The notes under the pieces were generated by a model that ran no database searches, was not told the DNA's origin, and saw nothing but the letters and a program-made list of their open reading frames with translations. A stretch of 16,463 bases of DNA from Actinomycetes bacterium. GTDB taxonomy: Bacteria; Actinomycetota; Thermoleophilia; Gaiellales; Gaiellaceae. Both the position numbers and the translations under genes were made by a program. The stretch is from assembly GCA_030624785.1 (NCBI GenBank), contig JAUXJK010000013.1, forward strand, positions 1-16,463. The letters run 5' to 3'. The stretch's first letter is position 1. Each line of letters begins with the position of its first letter. This document shows, in pieces, positions 13,827 to 16,463 of this stretch.

Positions 13827-14340
13827 GGGCGTTCGCCTCCACCCGTTCCGGGGCACGACGGTGCGCCCGACGGGCGATCGCGTGCGGGAAGCGATCTTCA
13901 ATCTCGTGCGTGATATCGAGGGAGCGCACGTGCTCGACGCCTACGCGGGTACGGGCGCGCTTGGCCTCGAAGCTCTCTCACGTGGTGCCGAGCGGGTGAT
14001 CCTTGTTGATAGCGATGCGCGAGCCGTGGCACTGGCCCGGCGCAATGTCGAGAAGGTCGGCCTGCCGGGCGCGAGCGTGTTCAACGGTACGGTGGAAGCA
14101 CACCTCCGACGTGAGGCGAAGCGTTCGAATCGTTACGATCTTGTGCTGATAGACCCGCCGTACACCGAAGCGGCACGAGCCATGCGAACTCTTTCCAACC
14201 TTCTTCCCCCAGTTCTCGCCGGCAACGCACGTGTTGTTGTCGAGACGAATCGCTCTCTCGAGCCGGCTCTGCCGTTCGAGCAGGAGACATCGCGTATCTA
14301 CGGGTCTACGCGAGTGACGATATTCCAGGCACCGTCGTGA
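13801..14340 (+). CDS. rsmD: 16S rRNA (guanine-966-N2)-methyltransferase RsmD
   Basis: RsmD methylates G966 of 16S rRNA, next to C967, the target of RsmB encoded above. The 179 residues have the normal family start MRIIAGERRGVRL, TVRPTGDRVREAIFN (20-34), the SAM-binding loop LDAYAGTGALG (45-55), the acidic end of strand 2 (VILVDSD) and the catalytic DPPY (118-121). I chose the ATG at 13801 rather than the in-frame ATG at 13777 because it gives the canonical N-terminus; the upstream eight residues (MKWRECLA) are not family-like. The gene overlaps the recG end by 26 bases in another frame and its TGA overlaps the coaD GTG (GTGA), so recG-rsmD-coaD look translationally linked. Confidence 0.95.
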   Translation: MRIIAGERRGVRLHPFRGTTVRPTGDRVREAIFNLVRDIEGAHVLDAYAGTGALGLEALSRGAERVILVDSDARAVALARRNVEKVGLPGASVFNGTVEAHLRREAKRSNRYDLVLIDPPYTEAARAMRTLSNLLPPVLAGNARVVVETNRSLEPALPFEQETSRIYGSTRVTIFQAPS

Positions 14341-14876
14341 GCGGCGAGGAATTGAATACCCGCGTCGCGGTCTGCCCAGGGACGTACGACCCGGTCACTC
14401 TCGGACACGTCGACGTCATCGAGCGCACGGCCAGGATCTTCGACAGAGTGATCGTTGCGGTCGTCCGCGATCCCAGGCACAAGACCGTGACGTTCGAGAT
14501 CGAAGATCGGGTTGCGTTTCTTGAGGAGGCCGTATCCCATCTCGGCAATGTCGATGTCGAGCCGTTCTCGGAGTTGGTGACGACATTCACGAAACGCCAT
14601 CGAGCAGCGGTCATCGTGAAAGGTCTGCGCGCAATTTCGGATTTCGAGTGGGAGTTCCAAATGAACCACCTCAATCAGAATCTCGCCGCGGACATCGAAA
14701 CGCTCTACCTGATGGCCAGCGCCCACCACAGTTTTGTCTCCTCGAGCAGCGTGAAAGAGATCGCGGCGTTCGGTGGCCGCGTTGATGATCTCGTTCCTGG
14801 GATAGTTGCCGGACGACTGAAAGCACTGTTCTCAAACGAGGGTCAACAGGCGGAGCCACCGTTACCGCCCGGTTGA
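14337..14876 (+). CDS. coaD: Phosphopantetheine adenylyltransferase
   Basis: CoaD joins 4'-phosphopantetheine and ATP to dephospho-CoA, the penultimate step of coenzyme A synthesis. The 179 residues show the nucleotidyltransferase signature GTYDPVTLGH (15-24, the TxGH box), VKGLRAISDFEWEFQM (94-109) and SSSSVKE (135-141). About seven residues precede the usual start and about 15 proline- and glutamine-rich residues extend the C-terminus, making it a little longer than the typical 160. The GTG start overlaps the rsmD stop by four bases, the common rsmD-coaD arrangement. No ribosome-binding sequence is visible. The stop is 19 bases before the SepIVA-like gene, which has its own -10-like element. 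Confidence 0.96.
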   Translation: MSGEELNTRVAVCPGTYDPVTLGHVDVIERTARIFDRVIVAVVRDPRHKTVTFEIEDRVAFLEEAVSHLGNVDVEPFSELVTTFTKRHRAAVIVKGLRAISDFEWEFQMNHLNQNLAADIETLYLMASAHHSFVSSSSVKEIAAFGGRVDDLVPGIVAGRLKALFSNEGQQAEPPLPPG

Positions 14877-14881
14877 GTAAC

Positions 14882-14887
14882 TAGAAT
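14882..14887 (+). promoter_or_regulatory. -10 element (TAGAAT) for the SepIVA-like gene
   Basis: TAGAAT (5 of 6 to TATAAT) ends 8 bases before the GTG at 14896, so the message would have at most one or two leader bases. No -35 box is clear. Confidence 0.5.
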
Positions 14888-14895
14888 TCAGAGGC

Positions 14896-15372
14896 GTGGA
14901 TGTTCTAGTCCTCATAGACAAGCTCGACGATCTTGTGCACGGCGCCAAAGCCGTGCCTCTTACCGATCAGGTTCGCATCGATCGCGAAGAGATCTACGAC
15001 ATCCTCGATCAGATGCGCGCCACGATCCCCGAGGAGATCAAGCAGGCACGCTGGATCGTCAAAGAACGACAAGAGATGCTCGCCGAGGCCAAGCGCGAAG
15101 CCGATCGAATTCTCGGAGAGGCTCGTGAGCAGGCCATCCGCGAGGCCTCGCAAACGGAGATCGTCAAGCTGGCGGAACGACAGGCGGAAGAGATCATCGA
15201 GGAGGCTCACCGCCAGGCGCGTGAAACGCGTCTCGAGATGGAGGACTGGGCGGATCAGATCCTGTCCACGCTCGAGATGAATCTCGAGAAGTTCCTCGGT
15301 GCCGTCCGACGCGGACGAGAGCGACTGCACGAACGCTCTCAAGAGTCGGTCATGGCCACTTACGACGACTAG
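14896..15372 (+). CDS. SepIVA/DivIVA-like coiled-coil protein
   Basis: The 158 residues start with a short globular part (about 1-45; LIDKLDDLVHGAKAVPLTDQ, then REEIYDILDQMRATIPEEIK) followed by a long charged, alanine-rich helix predicted by eye as coiled coil (about 46-130; AKREADRILGEAREQAIREA and EEIIEEAHRQARETR). This layout, and the 'VPLTDQVRIDREEIYDILDQ' style of start, resembles mycobacterial SepIVA (Rv2927c), an essential septation factor. In Mycobacterium that gene also neighbours the DUF177 gene, as here. Older annotations call such proteins 'ATP synthase subunit B-like' because of the helix alone. A role in septum or envelope growth is inferred from that relationship. No membrane segment is present. 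The GTG start has TAGAAT 8 bases upstream, and a hairpin follows the stop. Confidence 0.7.
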   Translation: MDVLVLIDKLDDLVHGAKAVPLTDQVRIDREEIYDILDQMRATIPEEIKQARWIVKERQEMLAEAKREADRILGEAREQAIREASQTEIVKLAERQAEEIIEEAHRQARETRLEMEDWADQILSTLEMNLEKFLGAVRRGRERLHERSQESVMATYDD

Positions 15373-15384
15373 ACGGCGCCGGCG

Positions 15385-15406
15385 TGCCGGCAGTGCCCGG
15401 CCGGCA
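15385..15406 (+). terminator. Hairpin after the SepIVA-like gene, possible terminator without a T run
   Basis: TGCCGGC (15385-15391) and GCCGGCA (15400-15406) make a perfect 7-bp stem with an 8-base loop, 12 bases after the stop codon. The size matches the hairpin after rpmB, and again no T run follows. It lies in the 107-bp gap before the DUF177 gene and argues against reading that gene from the upstream GTG at 15384. Confidence 0.4.
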
Positions 15407-15479
15407 GGAGTCACGCGAATCGCTTGCTTCGTGGGTAACGCTCGGCACCAGGATTCAAGTCTGGCATTCTGAGAGCGCA

Positions 15480-15998
15480 ATGACGCTTGATCTTCGACGG
15501 ATAAAACTGCGCGTTGGCGACGCGATCGAACGCGAAGAGCCGCTTGAGCTCGACCCGCTCACAATCGGTGGCCAGACCTTCGTATTCGACCTTCCCTGTC
15601 CCGTTGCCAGCATTACGCTCACGCGAGCCACCACCGGCATCCTCTCCACGCTTGCATTTACAGCGACGCTACGCGGGCCATGCATGCGCTGCCTCGAGCC
15701 CGCAACCGTCGACGTACGAGTCGAGCGCACGGAATATGAGGCCACCGACGGCCAAGCAGAGACCGATGACGAGCTTGAGAACCCGTATCTCGAGAACGAC
15801 ATTCTCGACGTGTCCGCATGGGCGCGCGATGCCGCTCTCCTGTCGTTGCCCGACAAGATTCTTTGTGTCGAATCGTGCGCCGGATTGTGCTCTAGCTGCG
15901 GCCGTCCGCAGAGTGAGGGCCCGTGCGGCTGCGAGACGCCTACGGGCGACTCGCGCTGGGCGAAGCTTGAGGAGCTTCGGGCCGAACTCACCGACTGA
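15480..15998 (+). CDS. DUF177 / YceD-family protein (large-subunit rRNA accumulation family)
   Basis: Proteins of this family are linked to 23S rRNA or large-subunit build-up (E. coli YceD) and are very often encoded just before rpmF, as here. The 172 residues contain the family core LRGPCMRCLEPATVDVRVE (C68 and C71), an acidic middle (about 85-112) and a C-terminal cysteine cluster DKILCVESCAGLCSSCG with C129, C133, C137, C140 and then C149 and C151, which probably binds a metal. The ATG at 15480 gives the usual MTLDLRRIKLR start; an in-frame GTG at 15384 would add 32 unconserved residues and begin within one base of a hairpin. GAGAG just upstream is a weak ribosome-binding site. The exact molecular role is not established for the actinobacterial members. 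Confidence 0.9.
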   Translation: MTLDLRRIKLRVGDAIEREEPLELDPLTIGGQTFVFDLPCPVASITLTRATTGILSTLAFTATLRGPCMRCLEPATVDVRVERTEYEATDGQAETDDELENPYLENDILDVSAWARDAALLSLPDKILCVESCAGLCSSCGRPQSEGPCGCETPTGDSRWAKLEELRAELTD

Positions 15999-16030
15999 CT
16001 CCCCCAGATTGTGCGCCGCCAGGGTGTGGG

Positions 16031-16036
16031 TATACT
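16031..16036 (+). promoter_or_regulatory. -10 element (TATACT) for rpmF-plsX
   Basis: TATACT (5 of 6 to TATAAT) lies in the 52-bp gap between the DUF177 gene and rpmF, ending 14 bases before the ATG. A TTGTGC at 16009-16014, 16 bases upstream, could be a weak -35. Unlike the leaderless sites, this would leave a short leader of about 6 to 8 bases. Confidence 0.5.
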
Positions 16037-16050
16037 CAGCAGTCGTCCCA

Positions 16051-16239
16051 ATGGCTGTACCTAAAAGAAAAACCTCGAAATCGCGCCGCGACAGGCGCCG
16101 GGCGACTCACAAGCTGAAGCCCGAGGCAATCGTCGCATGCCCGCAATGTGGCCGTCCGAGGCGACCTCATCACGTATGTCCCGCGTGCGGGACATACCGC
16201 GGGCGCGAAGTCGAGCCCCTCGACCTTCCGACTCCCTGA
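16051..16239 (+). CDS. rpmF: 50S ribosomal protein L32
   Basis: L32 is a small large-subunit protein. The 62 residues begin with the family signature MAVPKRKTSKSRRDRRRA and carry a zinc ribbon, CPQCGRPRRPHHVCPACG, with all four cysteines, so this is the zinc-binding form. The ATG is the only sensible start; a TATACT promoter element lies upstream and no ribosome-binding site is visible. The gene order DUF177 - rpmF - plsX is widespread in bacteria. The stop is one base before plsX, so the two are almost certainly co-transcribed. A perfect 24-base palindrome lies within the second half of the ribbon codons (16174-16197). Confidence 0.96.
   Translation: MAVPKRKTSKSRRDRRRATHKLKPEAIVACPQCGRPRRPHHVCPACGTYRGREVEPLDLPTP
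16174..16197. repeat. Perfect 24-base inverted repeat inside rpmF, 43 bases before plsX
   Basis: GTATGTCCCGC (16174-16184) and GCGGGACATAC (16187-16197) are perfect 11-base arms around GT. As RNA it would fold into a 10-bp stem with a CGUG loop. It encodes V-C-P-A-C-G-T-Y of the zinc ribbon, so part of the symmetry may be chance. Its size and position also suit a DNA operator or an RNA switch in front of plsX. Confidence 0.45.
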
Positions 16240-16240
16240 G

Positions 16241-16463
16241 ATGGCCCCCGTTCGCGTTGCCCTTGATGCAATGGGGGGCGACCACGCACCGGACGTGATT
16301 CTGCACGGCGCTCGCGACGTGGCGTCTGTTGACGTTCTGCCCACGCTGTACGGGCCAAGTGATGTGCTGAGCGAGCTTGTTGGTGATCTTCCCTTCGTCC
16401 ACGCGCCTCAGGTTGTAGGCATGGACGAGAAGCCTGCGGAAGTTGCTCGCGAGAAGCGTGACA
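16241..16463 (+). CDS. plsX: Phosphate acyltransferase PlsX, 3'-truncated by window edge
   Basis: PlsX converts acyl-ACP to acyl-phosphate, the first step of phospholipid synthesis in most bacteria. Only the first 74 codons are in the window. They read MAPVRVALDAMGGDHAPDV, the highly conserved PlsX N-terminus, then a GARDVASVDVLPTLYG stretch, and VVGMDEKPAEVAREKRD, which matches the family MDE-P-A-R-K segment. The stretch is open to the last base of the window. The ATG start is one base after the rpmF stop, without a ribosome-binding site, so translation is probably coupled. Lengths in the family are around 330 to 350, so about three quarters lies beyond the window. Confidence 0.93.
   Translation, partial: MAPVRVALDAMGGDHAPDVILHGARDVASVDVLPTLYGPSDVLSELVGDLPFVHAPQVVGMDEKPAEVAREKRD

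Noticed and set aside
15384..15479. Upstream GTG start for the DUF177 protein
   Set aside because: The extra 32 residues are not family-like, and the start would lie one base before a 7-bp hairpin; the ATG at 15480 gives the normal N-terminus.
15514..16239. A 241-codon plus-strand frame running across the DUF177 gene into rpmF
   Set aside because: Only its last 62 codons (from 16051) are real, as L32; the earlier part is out of frame with the well-supported DUF177 gene.

Overview
The window is GC-rich chromosomal DNA carrying only housekeeping genes, and it reads as an actinobacterium. The gene order metK - priA - def - fmt - rsmB - rpe - ribD - ribE - ribBA - ribH, followed by rpmB - recG - rsmD - coaD and a SepIVA-like / DUF177 / rpmF / plsX group, matches blocks known from Actinobacteria. 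The protein style (short RibD reductase domain, Fmt N-terminus, RibA C-terminal tail) makes me lean to the class Thermoleophilia, but that is an inference from memory and not a search result. GTG is the start codon of 12 of the 18 genes whose start lies in the window. TAG and TGA are the only stops seen. I found no tRNA, rRNA, IS element, CRISPR array or phage gene.

Layout. 1-1145: 3' part of metK. 1142-1840: a DtxR/MntR-type regulator on the minus strand, tail-to-tail with metK and divergent from priA; it interrupts the otherwise familiar metK-priA neighbourhood. 1942-7466: replication restart (priA), N-terminal formyl-methionine handling (def, fmt), 16S rRNA methylation (rsmB) and the pentose phosphate epimerase (rpe). 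7441-11009: a complete set of riboflavin genes (ribD, ribE, ribBA, ribH), in which ribBA is broken by an in-frame amber codon inside the GTP cyclohydrolase II domain. 11063-14876: rpmB, a stand-alone receiver domain, recG, rsmD, coaD. 14896-16463: a SepIVA-like coiled-coil protein, a DUF177 protein, rpmF and the first 74 codons of plsX.

Two things stand out. First, six genes (priA, def, rpe, ribE, ribBA, rpmB) have a TANNNT -10-like hexamer exactly 6 bases before the start codon, and several more have one 7 to 9 bases before it. This is the signature of leaderless transcripts made from promoters tucked into the ends of upstream genes, and it decides several start codons (notably ribBA at 9127 and rpmB at 11063). 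Second, ribBA carries both the amber codon and a His-to-Gln change at the metal ligand of its DHBP synthase half. Either the gene is decaying, or the sequence has errors here, or riboflavin precursors are made or imported by another route. The window is otherwise ordinary core genome; I did not find a convincing new multi-gene system.
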